Source of the DNA: Oceanobacillus chungangensis
GTDB lineage: Bacteria; Bacillota; Bacilli; Bacillales; Amphibacillaceae
Direction: 5' to 3'
NCBI RefSeq assembly: GCF_003369565.1
Contig: NZ_PIOD01000005.1
Coordinates: 372,001 to 436,000 of the forward strand
Length of the DNA: 64,000 nt
Of this stretch, positions 18,829-26,609 are shown in pieces (within the stretch, counting starts at the first letter, position 1; every line of letters starts with the position of its first letter). The notes under the pieces were generated by a model, which saw only the letters and a list, made by a program, of their open reading frames with translations, did not search any database and was not told the DNA's origin. Both the position numbers and the translations under genes were made by a program.

Positions 18829-18938
18829 TCTGTTCTCAAGTCTTACCCAAGATTAGTGATATTTCATTCAGTGAAGAAATCTAGTTTGAATCAAGTATTA
18901 ATATTATATGAATCTAAATTCAACAGGAGGAAACAGGA

Positions 18939-19970
18939 ATGAAAGCGTTAGTAAAAACAGAACTTGGATTTGGAAACTTAGAAGTACAAGATAGAGAAGA
19001 GCCACAAGTAGGAGAAAACCAAGTAAAAATAGAAGTAAAATACGCAGGAATTTGTGGATCAGACATTCATACGTATGAAGGACATTATAAAGTTGCAGCA
19101 CCAGTAACATTAGGACATGAATTCTCGGGAGAAGTTGTCGAGGTTGGAGAAGGTGTTACAGAATTTAATATTGGTGATCGTGTTACATCAGAGACTACCT
19201 TCTATATTTGTGGAGAATGTGAATACTGCAAGTCTGGTGATTACAACCTATGTAACTATCGTAAAGGATTAGGGACGCAGCAAGATGGTGGATTTACTAA
19301 CTATTTAATCGCTCGTAAAGAGAGTGTACACCATCTTCCTGAAAATGTTGATTATCAGTCGGCAGCAATGACAGAGCCATTGGCATGTACATATCATGCT
19401 GTAGCAAAAACTGAAATAAATGATGGAGATATCGTTGTCGTCATTGGACCAGGACCAATCGGGTTATTAGCAGCTCAAGTTGCAAAAAGCCGTGGAGCAA
19501 CTGTGATTATAACCGGATTGACAAATGATAAAGTACGTTTAGATAAAGCTTTAGAGGTAGGAATTGATTATACCGTTAATACGCAAGAAGAAGATCTGAA
19601 AGAATTTGTCAATAAACTAACAGATGGTTATGGAGCAGATGTTGTTCTTGAGTGCTCAGGTGCCATACCAGCTGCAAAACAAGGCTTAGATGTTTTACGA
19701 AAAAAAGGGCAGTACGCACAAGTAGGTATATTCGCAAATTCAGAAGTACAATTTGATTTAGAAAAAATCATTCAAAAAGAAATTCGTGTTGTAGGCAGCA
19801 GAAGTCAAAAACCTGCAGACTGGGAGCCATCACTCGCATTAATGAATGAAGGAAAAGTAAATGCAAAAGCACTTGTAACACATGAATTTGACATAACGCA
19901 ATGGGAAGAGGCATACCAAGCGATTAAAAGCGGGGAAGCAATAAAAGTATTGTTAACTCCAGTAAAATAA
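18939..19970 (+). CDS. Zinc-dependent polyol (phosphate) dehydrogenase
   Basis: A 343-residue medium-chain dehydrogenase. Catalytic zinc ligands appear in GICGSD (Cys about residue 38) and GHEFSGEVVE; four structural zinc cysteines lie in CGECEYCKSGDYNLC; the NAD-binding fold has VVVIGPGPIGLLA near residue 168. It likely oxidises a polyol phosphate delivered by the GatABC PTS to a ketose phosphate. An AGGAGGAAA ribosome site precedes the start. A second dehydrogenase of the same superfamily follows at 21303, as in Listeria loci with two polyol dehydrogenases. Confidence 0.88.
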   Translation: MKALVKTELGFGNLEVQDREEPQVGENQVKIEVKYAGICGSDIHTYEGHYKVAAPVTLGHEFSGEVVEVGEGVTEFNIGDRVTSETTFYICGECEYCKSGDYNLCNYRKGLGTQQDGGFTNYLIARKESVHHLPENVDYQSAAMTEPLACTYHAVAKTEINDGDIVVVIGPGPIGLLAAQVAKSRGATVIITGLTNDKVRLDKALEVGIDYTVNTQEEDLKEFVNKLTDGYGADVVLECSGAIPAAKQGLDVLRKKGQYAQVGIFANSEVQFDLEKIIQKEIRVVGSRSQKPADWEPSLALMNEGKVNAKALVTHEFDITQWEEAYQAIKSGEAIKVLLTPVK

Positions 19971-19978
19971 ACGATTCA

Positions 19979-20012
19979 AGGGCTTTAGCTAATTCAGATA
20001 TGCTACAGCCCT
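19979..20012 (+). other. Intercistronic hairpin before deoC
   Basis: AGGGCTTTAGC (19979-19989) can pair with GCTACAGCCCT (20002-20012) with one mismatch. No T-run follows, so it looks like an RNA-processing or stability hairpin. Confidence 0.55.
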
Positions 20013-20047
20013 GTATTGCACGTATTCAGGGAAGGTGGATACTTACA

Positions 20048-20719
20048 ATGAACAAAGAGGAATTAACTTCAATCATTGATTATACATTATTATCACCAAC
20101 TGCAACGAAAGCGGATATTAAAGCATTTTGTGAAGAAACAATCGAATATGGATTTAAAACAGTTTTTGTAAACCCTTACTATGTTTCCTATGCGCATAGC
20201 CTCTTATCGCCACATGGCATTAAAGTCGGAGTTCCGATAGGCTTCTCGCTCGGAGGCGCAACTACATATGTAAAAGTAGAAGAAACGAAAGAAGCCATAA
20301 AAAATGGTGCAGAAGAGATTGATATGTTAGTAAATTTAGGTGCTTTAAAATCCGGTGAACATGATGTTGTAAAACATGATATTGAAGAAGTTGTGAAAGC
20401 ATCTCAAGGCTTAACAACGAAGGTTATCATTGAAACAGCGTTATTAACAGATGAGGAAAAAGTAAAAGTAACGGAATTGATCATTGAAGCTGGAGCTGAT
20501 TTTGTCAAGACAGCAACAGGATTCAATGGTGGCGGCGCAACGGTTGAAGATGTTAGATTACTCCGTTCCGTTGCAGGCAATAAAATCGGTGTAAAAGCTG
20601 CCGGTGGGGTTAAAATCTTTGAGGATGCAGTAAATATTGTAGAAGCAGGTGCCACCCGTATTGGTGCAAGTGGAGCAATCGCAATAATTAACGGCGATGT
20701 ATCAACAGCATCTTATTAA
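20048..20719 (+). CDS. deoC: Deoxyribose-phosphate aldolase family protein (DeoC)
   Basis: A 223-residue class I aldolase that in the classical reaction cleaves 2-deoxyribose-5-P to glyceraldehyde-3-P and acetaldehyde. The Schiff-base lysine is in DFVKTATGFNGGGAT and the second lysine in IGVKAAGGVK; the N-terminal IDYTLLSPTATKADI is typical. An in-frame extension begins at 20000, but GGAAGGTGG before the ATG at 20048 and the family length favour the shorter form. No other nucleoside genes are nearby; its place between two polyol dehydrogenases suggests it cleaves a deoxy-sugar phosphate or related ketose phosphate formed here. Confidence 0.9.
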   Translation: MNKEELTSIIDYTLLSPTATKADIKAFCEETIEYGFKTVFVNPYYVSYAHSLLSPHGIKVGVPIGFSLGGATTYVKVEETKEAIKNGAEEIDMLVNLGALKSGEHDVVKHDIEEVVKASQGLTTKVIIETALLTDEEKVKVTELIIEAGADFVKTATGFNGGGATVEDVRLLRSVAGNKIGVKAAGGVKIFEDAVNIVEAGATRIGASGAIAIINGDVSTASY

Positions 20720-20724
20720 ATAAT

Positions 20725-20769
20725 AAAGTGAGAAACGGTTAAGTATGCTGCTTAATCGTTTACCACTTT
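20725..20769 (+). terminator. Stem-loop after deoC (probable terminator)
   Basis: An inner 11-bp stem (20733-20743 with 20751-20761) sits in an outer AAAGTG/CACTTT pairing (20725-20730 with 20764-20769), followed by a short T-run. It overlaps the upstream extension of the next small gene, which supports the later TTG start for that gene. Confidence 0.55.
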
Positions 20770-20789
20770 TCAGGAGAGAAGGGGAAATT

Positions 20790-20951
20790 TTGGTAGATGC
20801 ACTTTTAGATTTCATGTTGGGGCCTATGAGAGGAATAAGTGATTTTTATTTCGAATACCAGCTTATATTTAACTCACTTATTGTTGGGTTTGCAGCTTAT
20901 AAACTATATTTCAGTAAAAAAAAGGAAACAAATAATGAATCTGCAAGTTAG
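20790..20951 (+). CDS. Small membrane protein of unknown function (53 aa)
   Basis: A 53-residue frame starting at TTG 20790 after an AGGAGAGAAGGGG ribosome site. It holds one hydrophobic helix (FNSLIVGFAAYKLYF, about residues 25-40) and a charged C-terminus KKKETNNE, a topology with the N-terminus outside or in the membrane and the tail inside. I do not recognise the family. It lies in the polyol locus just after deoC. The good ribosome site and clean membrane profile argue that it is real; coding status remains unproved. Confidence 0.5.
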   Translation: MVDALLDFMLGPMRGISDFYFEYQLIFNSLIVGFAAYKLYFSKKKETNNESAS

Positions 20952-21302
20952 CTTAGGATGAAATTTTCATTTTGGCATGCCGCTGCGGAAATACACTGCG
21001 CTTTCCGCGGGCGGCTGGTGAGCCTCCTTGTGCTATCACACTTCGGAGTCTCACCTAGGCCGTTCCTCCCGCAGGAGTCTTCGTGTATTTCCTCCGCTGG
21101 GATTGTTATAAATTTACTGATAAGAATCGTTTCTGTGCTCCCAAATATGGCCGTTAATTGTAGCTGACGTTGCTTACGGAAAGTGACTGTAATCAACATT
21201 GCGCAAGGTCGCATATATCAACAGCTAATTATAATTGGGCACTTATAGCTACAAACTTTTAGAAAAAACCTTAAGTATATAGACATTGGAAGGATGATAA
21301 GG
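20952..21302. other. Gene-free 350-base stretch carrying a GC-rich repeat
   Basis: No supported gene. The first part holds the structured element at 20980-21100; the rest is AT-rich with no clear promoter. Open frames on both strands here follow from the repeat and lack ribosome sites. Confidence 0.6.
20980..21100. repeat. GC-rich nested inverted-repeat element (dispersed-repeat type)
   Basis: Terminal repeats GGAAATACAC (20987-20996) and GTGTATTTCC (21083-21092) are perfect. Inside, GCGGG/CCCGC and GGTGAG (21017-21022)/CTCACC (21050-21055) can also pair, giving a long folded structure. The element is far more GC-rich than its surroundings. Its phrases, such as CTTTCCGCGGGC and CCCGCAGGAGTCT, resemble a repeat dispersed through many Bacillaceae genomes; that recognition is from memory. 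It has no transposase and separates the small membrane protein from the second dehydrogenase. Confidence 0.7.
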
Positions 21303-22403
21303 GTGAAGGCTTTAAATCTTTATGGCATACAAGATATCCGTTTTGAAGATAACACACCAGTTCCAGTAATTGAGAATGATGATGACGTTATTATTAAAGT
21401 AAAGTCTGTTGGAATATGTGGATCAGATACATCTAGATACAAAAAGCTAGGCCCGTATATAGAGGGAATGACGTTTGGCCATGAGTTTGCTGGTGAAGTG
21501 ACAGAAGTGGGACCGGGCGTTGAAGGGATTAAAATTGGCGATCGTGTCGCAGGATGTCCTGCATTTGTATGCGGTGAATGTGAATATTGCCGTACTGGAG
21601 AGCCAGCACGCTGTGAGAAGCTAAGCGTAATTGGCGCGCGCCATCCAGGTGCTTACGCCGAATATACTAAATTACCTGCTACCCATATCATTCCCCTTCC
21701 AGATAATGTGGACTATGATACGGCAGCATTAGTTGAGCCATCCTCCGTAGTTGCACATGGTTTCTATCGAACAAAAATCCAACCAGGTTCAGAAGTAGCA
21801 ATAATGGGTGTTGGTAGCATTGGTCTTCTTGCAGTACAATGGGCAAAGATTTTCGGTGCGAAAAAAGTTTATGCAATCGACATCGATGATACGAAACTCC
21901 AAATTGCTAAAGAACTAGGTGCTGACGTAGTAATCAATTCATTAGAAAAACCAGCACATGAACAAATTTTAGAATATACAAATGGACGTGGTGTAGATTT
22001 AGCAATTGAATCAGCAGGATCTCCAATCACTTCTTCACAAGTATTTGCATTACCAAGAAAAGGTGGTGAAGTCGTATTCATGGGGATTCCCTATGCGGAT
22101 ATTAATATCGAACGCTTTTATTTTGAGAAAATCGTCCGAAATGAATTAACAATATACGGTTCATGGAACGCGATTTCAGCGCCATTCCCAGGAAAAGAAT
22201 GGATATCAACCGTACATTATATGAGTACTGGTCAAATCAATGTTAAACCAATGATTTCTCACAAGCTATCATTACAAGAAGGACCAGAAGCATTTCAAAA
22301 GGTAATTAATAGAGAGATAGATTCTGTTAAAGTTATCTTCCATCCGGAAGAAACGGCAGTATCGGGTCAGCTTGCTGGGGAAGCGGTAGGACAGGAGATA
22401 TAG
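21303..22403 (+). CDS. Galactitol-1-phosphate 5-dehydrogenase-like zinc dehydrogenase (GatD-like)
   Basis: A 366-residue zinc medium-chain dehydrogenase. It shows GICGSDTSRY with the catalytic cysteine, GHEFAGEVTEVG, the structural zinc cluster CGECEYCRTGEPARC, and the NAD site VAIMGVGSIGLLAVQW. The GSWNAISAPFPGKEW stretch near residue 290 is typical of GatD-like enzymes. The GTG at 21303 (MKALNLYG) lies nine bases after GGAAGG and fits the family; the ATG at 21294 abuts that site. It probably oxidises the phosphate of the PTS-imported polyol, as a partner or alternative to the dehydrogenase at 18939. A terminator follows. Confidence 0.87.
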   Translation: MKALNLYGIQDIRFEDNTPVPVIENDDDVIIKVKSVGICGSDTSRYKKLGPYIEGMTFGHEFAGEVTEVGPGVEGIKIGDRVAGCPAFVCGECEYCRTGEPARCEKLSVIGARHPGAYAEYTKLPATHIIPLPDNVDYDTAALVEPSSVVAHGFYRTKIQPGSEVAIMGVGSIGLLAVQWAKIFGAKKVYAIDIDDTKLQIAKELGADVVINSLEKPAHEQILEYTNGRGVDLAIESAGSPITSSQVFALPRKGGEVVFMGIPYADINIERFYFEKIVRNELTIYGSWNAISAPFPGKEWISTVHYMSTGQINVKPMISHKLSLQEGPEAFQKVINREIDSVKVIFHPEETAVSGQLAGEAVGQEI

Positions 22404-22428
22404 GTTAGATTAATTATTATTTTATTTG

Positions 22429-22454
22429 AAAAGACGTTTGTTGAACGTCTTTTT
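22429..22454 (+). terminator. Rho-independent terminator
   Basis: AAGACGTT (22431-22438) pairs with AACGTCTT (22444-22451) around a 5-base loop; flanking A and T runs extend the stem. It closes the polyol operon. Confidence 0.8.
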
Positions 22455-22561
22455 GATTTAATTTAATTCAAGTATAAAAATAATCGATGACAAAAGGTAA
22501 TGTTGATTTTCACAGAAACCTGACATAATACTATCCCTTCACTGTAATTCTTTCTCCATAC

Positions 22562-22590
22562 TTGACAAAATCCGCTCAAAACCTTATGAT
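22562..22590 (+). promoter_or_regulatory. Promoter of the first SorC-type regulator
   Basis: TTGACA (22562-22567), 17-base spacer, TATGAT (22585-22590). Confidence 0.72.
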
Positions 22591-22610
22591 TTTACCAATG
22601 TAACTATAAG

Positions 22611-22622
22611 GAACATATGTAG
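22611..22622 (+). promoter_or_regulatory. Candidate SorC operator
   Basis: GAACATATGTAG, a member of the GAACAWWTGTAA set found five times in this region, beginning 21 bases after the -10 box. It would allow autorepression. Confidence 0.5.
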
Positions 22623-22648
22623 CGAAAATGCAGGAAAAGAGAGATAGT

Positions 22649-23587
22649 ATGTTAAATTGGGAAGAACGACGATTAATGGTGAAAGTATCGAAGCTATATT
22701 ATTTTGAAGGCTTGACACAAGCGGAAATTGCAAAAAAACAAGGTGTTTCTCGCCCTGTTATATCTAAACTGTTAAATGCAGCGAAAAAAGAAGGTATCGT
22801 AGAAATTTACATAAAAGACGAGACAGTACATACAGTCGAATTAGAAGAGAAGCTTAGAAAGAAATATGACTTAAAAGAAGTTCTAGTTGTTTCAACTTCT
22901 GGATTTACACAAGAGATGGCAAAACGACAACTTGGAAAAACAGCTTCTTCATATATATCGAAGAACTTATCGAATGTTAAAAGCCTAGGAATATCATGGG
23001 GAAGCACACTGTTATCTTTAGTTGATGAATATCCATTTGAAAGAAGAGAGAATATCCATATAATCCCGATAATTGGCGGGATGGGAAATTCACATGTTTA
23101 TTTGCATTCTAATCAGTTAGCATATAATTTAGCGCAAAAAATGAATGCAACATGTTCATACCTTTACGCACCTGCAATGGTAGAAAATGATGACTTAAAG
23201 GAAAGACTGGTAAATACAAAAGATGTTTCTCTTGTCCTTGAAGAAGGTAAGAACGTAGACATGGCGCTTGTTGGAATTGGTAATCCATTTAAAGAATCAA
23301 CATTGGAAAAAATGGAATATTTGAATGACAGTGATTTAGTATCCCTTCATAAAGCTGGAGCAGTAGGAAATATAGGCTCATGTTTTTTTAATGAAGTTGG
23401 AGAAGAAATTGATCATCCATTAAATGATCGCTTTATTGGTTTAAATATCGAAGAAATTAAACAAATCCCAGAAGTAATCGGAATTGTTGAAGGATCCCAT
23501 AAGTTGGAAAGTATTGAAGGAGCACTCCTTGGTGGGTGCTTAAATGTACTTATTACTGATGATCGAACAGCCCAAGCCTTATTATAA
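22649..23587 (+). CDS. SorC-family sugar-binding transcriptional regulator (copy 1)
   Basis: A 312-residue regulator with an N-terminal helix-turn-helix (residues about 8-50; GLTQAEIAKKQGVSRPVISKLL) and a SorC/DeoR-like effector domain (about 55-312) that usually binds a phosphosugar. The segments SLGISWGSTLLSLVDEYPF and DMALVGIGNP are family hallmarks. It is about half identical by eye to the copy at 26610, so a local duplication is likely. ATG 22649 is preferred over 22628 because AGGAAAAGAGAG lies before it. It probably controls the genes carrying GAACAWWTGTAA. EryD, the erythritol regulator of Brucella, belongs to the same family. Confidence 0.9.
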   Translation: MLNWEERRLMVKVSKLYYFEGLTQAEIAKKQGVSRPVISKLLNAAKKEGIVEIYIKDETVHTVELEEKLRKKYDLKEVLVVSTSGFTQEMAKRQLGKTASSYISKNLSNVKSLGISWGSTLLSLVDEYPFERRENIHIIPIIGGMGNSHVYLHSNQLAYNLAQKMNATCSYLYAPAMVENDDLKERLVNTKDVSLVLEEGKNVDMALVGIGNPFKESTLEKMEYLNDSDLVSLHKAGAVGNIGSCFFNEVGEEIDHPLNDRFIGLNIEEIKQIPEVIGIVEGSHKLESIEGALLGGCLNVLITDDRTAQALL

Positions 23588-23594
23588 GTAATAT

Positions 23595-23628
23595 AAAAAA
23601 CGAACTCTCTACTAGGAGTTCGTTTTTT
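23595..23628. terminator. Bidirectional terminator
   Basis: CGAACTC (23601-23607) pairs with GAGTTCG (23616-23622), extended by A6/T6, with an 8-base loop. It separates the converging SorC gene (+) and dehydrogenase gene (-). Confidence 0.88.
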
Positions 23629-23632
23629 TATA

Positions 23633-24673
23633 TTACTGTGTTGGAATAACGACAACCTTCAGTCCATCCTTATCTAGTGCTGTTTGGAAGGCCTTCTCGG
23701 TTTCTGCTAATGGGAAGGTGTGTGTAACAAAGAATGAAAAGTCAATTAGCATTTCATCAATCCATTTCACAGCTTCTATATGCAAATGACGGGGAGCACC
23801 ATGTGTCCCAACAATGTGCAATTGTTTGTAAATAATATGATTTGTATTTAAAGAGGTTTCTTTTACGCTTTTATTGCCTGCAAAGAAAAGGAGTTTGCCT
23901 AGCTGCTTTGCAACTTCTAGTGCTTCCTTTTGTACTTGTGCTGATGGTGCTGTAATAATCACCGTATCAGCCCCTAGCCCCTCAGTTTCCTCTCGTACTT
24001 TTTGAACGGTATCCGTTATAGTAGGATCAATTACGATATCAGCTCCAGCTTCAAGTGCTAGTTTCTGTCTTGGTTTTGAGCGTTGGACTGCAATTACCTT
24101 TGCAGCCCCCATTTTTTTAGCGGCTGCGATGTACATGCAACCAATTGCTCCAGCACCATATACAACAACCGTATCACCAGCTTCCATTTTTACCTCATGG
24201 AGACCACTGAGCACACAAGAAAAGGGCTCTGATAAACTTGCTAATTCATAGGAAGTATTATCTGCTATTTTTTGAATGGATCCGTTTTCAATAAATTCCT
24301 TAGGTAAAACAACATATTCTGCAAACCCACCATCGATCTGATAACCGACGGATCTTCCGAGAACACAAAAATGCCCTTCGTTTTTTTGACAGAAATAGCA
24401 TTCTCCACATGGAATATGTGCACCTAAGGTTACTCTATCCCCCATTCGGAATCTTGTTACTTGGCTGCCGATTTCGAGAACCTCACCAGCTATTTCGTGA
24501 CCAATAACTCTGGGATAATGTACTCTATCATCTCCGTTTTGATAGATTCTTAGATCAGAACCGCATACACCAATTGCATGAACTTTTAATAGAACTTCAT
24601 CAGGGCCTATCGTTGGATATTCACGTTTTTGTAGTGTTAACGCGTTCTTACCTGTAAGAGCCACTGCATACAT
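23633..24673 (-). CDS. Zinc-dependent alcohol/polyol dehydrogenase
   Basis: A 346-residue medium-chain dehydrogenase: GVCGSDLRIY (catalytic Cys), GHEIAGEVLEIG, structural zinc cysteines in CGECYFCQKNEGHFC, and the NAD motif VVVYGAGAIGCMYIAA. It belongs with sorbitol/threonine dehydrogenase-like enzymes. The ATG at 24673 has AAGGAG nine bases upstream; the ATG at 24682 overlaps that site. It lies nine codons' distance or less behind the GlpD-like gene on the same strand and is likely cotranscribed with it from the promoter at 26417-26445, so the two probably oxidise related polyols or polyol phosphates. Confidence 0.88.
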   Translation of the reverse strand: MYAVALTGKNALTLQKREYPTIGPDEVLLKVHAIGVCGSDLRIYQNGDDRVHYPRVIGHEIAGEVLEIGSQVTRFRMGDRVTLGAHIPCGECYFCQKNEGHFCVLGRSVGYQIDGGFAEYVVLPKEFIENGSIQKIADNTSYELASLSEPFSCVLSGLHEVKMEAGDTVVVYGAGAIGCMYIAAAKKMGAAKVIAVQRSKPRQKLALEAGADIVIDPTITDTVQKVREETEGLGADTVIITAPSAQVQKEALEVAKQLGKLLFFAGNKSVKETSLNTNHIIYKQLHIVGTHGAPRHLHIEAVKWIDEMLIDFSFFVTHTFPLAETEKAFQTALDKDGLKVVVIPTQ

Positions 24674-24691
24674 GGAATTCATCTCCTTTTC

Positions 24692-26341
24692 TTAATCTTT
24701 AAAGCTTAATGTTCGTTTAATTAAGTATTGCATCGCCCTATTTTCTTCTTCTCTCTTTTTATTATCCCAACGTAAAATTGTCGACATCTCACTGGTAATG
24801 ATTTCAAGTGATCGTTTAACCTTATCAAGATCAAATAAAAGATAACTTGTCCTGCGATCATAAAAGTCAGACAATGAGGCTACCATTTCATTGTCAATGG
24901 TATAGGCTAATTCAGCTAATATATTTCTTTCTTCTAAGTTTAAGTCCTTAGCGTTATATTCACTAATGGTTTGCAGTAATTTTTCAGTATTGGATCCATA
25001 CCGTAATACGTACTGATAGATTTCTTCTTCTGCTAGATTTAACTCGATATAACGTCCATGTAAGAGCGTAGTTAATGACGTAATATCTTCTGCTGAATTG
25101 AATTGTGCGCCAGATAATTTGATATGGTCCGTTTTTGATGGTGTTATCGCTTTCTTTTCCTTTTTCTCAATATATTGCAGAATTCGTTCGGCCATTTTAC
25201 GATACCCAGTTAATTTACCGCCTGCAATTGTTATTAATCCTGTATCTGATTCAAAGATTTCATCATGTCTGGATAGCTCAGACGGAGACTTACCATCTTC
25301 ACCAATTAATGGTCGAATCCCAGCCCAGCTAGAAATTACATCATGAATATTAAGATTTAATGTAGGGAACATATCATGGAGACAACCAAGTAGGTATTCT
25401 ACTTCTGATTTATTCACCATAATATTGTCCATATTCTCTGTGTATAGGGATTCGGTTGAACCGACATAAGTACGATTACCTACCGGGATAACTGCTATCA
25501 TTCGACCTTTATGTTGAAAGTAAATGGAAGAATTAACTGGTAATGAATGATAATCAAAGACAATGTGTATCCCTTTTGCAAGTACCATATATTTACCTGT
25601 GACTGGACGATCCTTCTCTCTAACTTTGTCAACCCATGGACCTGCAGCGTTGACAATATGCTTTGCACGAATCGTTATCGTTTTATTATCGATATGATCC
25701 TTCACAACAATTCCTTTTACTTGGTTATTCGCATCTTTAAGAAAATCTGTCATTTCTGCATAGTTTAGGATAGTAGCCCCTTTTTCTGCTGCAGTTTTTG
25801 CTACTTCCATCGTTAAGCGACTATCATCTGTTCGATATTCAACATAAACGCCGCTTCCTTGAACTAATTTGCTATTAAAAAGCGGCTCATTTTCTAATGT
25901 GTTTTTCTTACCATAGATAGTATGGCGTTCCTCTTTTTTAACACCTGCTAGTCGATCATATAGTGTAAGCCCAGCTTTTAATGTTACTAGGTTATAAGAT
26001 TCCTTTTTTATAATAGGGAAATTCATTTTAATTGGATAAACGAGGTGACGAGCATTTTTATATACGATATCGCGTTCACGTCCCGTTTCTTTGACTACAG
26101 GAATATCGAAATTCTGGAGGTATTTTAATCCACCGTGAATTAATTTCCCTGAACGACTGCTTGTGCCTGATGCAAAATCATATCGCTCGACCAATGCAAC
26201 CTTTAGTCCTCTTGTTATTGCGTCTAATGCAATTCCACTTCCTGTAATCCCGCCACCAATAACCAAGATATCAAATGTTTCTTCTTCCAATTGATTTAAT
26301 AATAAATCACGATTTAGCGTTGAAAATGTGTTTGAATTCAT
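24692..26341 (-). CDS. GlpD-type FAD-dependent (glycerol-3-phosphate) dehydrogenase paralogue
   Basis: A 549-residue membrane-associated flavoenzyme of the GlpD family. It has the FAD site ILVIGGGITGSGIALDA (about 25-41), RSGKLIHGGLKYLQ, VNAAGPWVDKV, SWAGIRPLIGEDGK and TIAGGKLTGYRKMAE, then a helical C-terminal domain. GlpD feeds electrons from glycerol-3-P to quinone. Here it is paired with a zinc dehydrogenase and SorC regulators rather than glpF/glpK, so the substrate may be another polyol phosphate. Precedent: EryB of Brucella, a GlpD homologue acting on erythritol phosphate beside a SorC-type regulator. An AAGGGG ribosome site precedes the ATG. Confidence 0.88.
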   Translation of the reverse strand: MNSNTFSTLNRDLLLNQLEEETFDILVIGGGITGSGIALDAITRGLKVALVERYDFASGTSSRSGKLIHGGLKYLQNFDIPVVKETGRERDIVYKNARHLVYPIKMNFPIIKKESYNLVTLKAGLTLYDRLAGVKKEERHTIYGKKNTLENEPLFNSKLVQGSGVYVEYRTDDSRLTMEVAKTAAEKGATILNYAEMTDFLKDANNQVKGIVVKDHIDNKTITIRAKHIVNAAGPWVDKVREKDRPVTGKYMVLAKGIHIVFDYHSLPVNSSIYFQHKGRMIAVIPVGNRTYVGSTESLYTENMDNIMVNKSEVEYLLGCLHDMFPTLNLNIHDVISSWAGIRPLIGEDGKSPSELSRHDEIFESDTGLITIAGGKLTGYRKMAERILQYIEKKEKKAITPSKTDHIKLSGAQFNSAEDITSLTTLLHGRYIELNLAEEEIYQYVLRYGSNTEKLLQTISEYNAKDLNLEERNILAELAYTIDNEMVASLSDFYDRRTSYLLFDLDKVKRSLEIITSEMSTILRWDNKKREEENRAMQYLIKRTLSFKD

Positions 26342-26372
26342 TCTATCAGCAGCCCCTTATCTATGTGATTAA

Positions 26373-26384
26373 TTACATTTGTTC
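26373..26384 (-). promoter_or_regulatory. Candidate SorC operator upstream of the GlpD-like gene
   Basis: GAACAAATGTAA on the minus strand, 32 bases downstream of the -10 box at 26417. Same motif as at 22611, 27643, 29753 and 31593. Confidence 0.55.
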
Positions 26385-26414
26385 ACGGTGATGTCGAATG
26401 TAAAATAATTATCT

Positions 26415-26445
26415 ACAGTATATCTACTGTTTTCACTACCGTCAA
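26415..26445 (-). promoter_or_regulatory. Promoter of the GlpD-like/dehydrogenase operon with overlapping palindrome
   Basis: On the minus strand -35 TTGACG (26445-26440), 17-base spacer, -10 TATACT (26422-26417). A palindrome ACAGTA-TATC-TACTGT (26415-26430) covers the -10 box and may be an additional operator. Confidence 0.7.
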
Positions 26446-26458
26446 GAAAGTGCTTACA
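26445..26458 (-). promoter_or_regulatory. cre-like site
   Basis: TGTAAGCACTTTCT on the minus strand abuts the -35 box; 12 of 14 matches to the CcpA consensus. Confidence 0.45.
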
Positions 26459-26531
26459 TTTGAAAGCTTGGTTAAATTAAGGTAATCCTTTGTTAATAGG
26501 TCATGAAGATGACAAGATTAGATGATATTTT

Positions 26532-26545
26532 TGTAAGCGTTTCCC
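26532..26545 (+). promoter_or_regulatory. cre-like site upstream of the second SorC gene
   Basis: TGTAAGCGTTTCCC matches TGWAANCGNTNWCA at 12 of 14 positions, with the full TGTAAGCGTTT core. Confidence 0.5.
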
Positions 26546-26609
26546 TAATGGAGTATTTATGCTATTATATAATTATTTAATATTTACAAGTGTAATTGGG
26601 GGTAACGAA

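Noticed and set aside
20948-21214. Open frames on both strands in the repeat region
   Set aside because: They arise from the GC-rich inverted-repeat element and have no ribosome sites or recognisable protein features.
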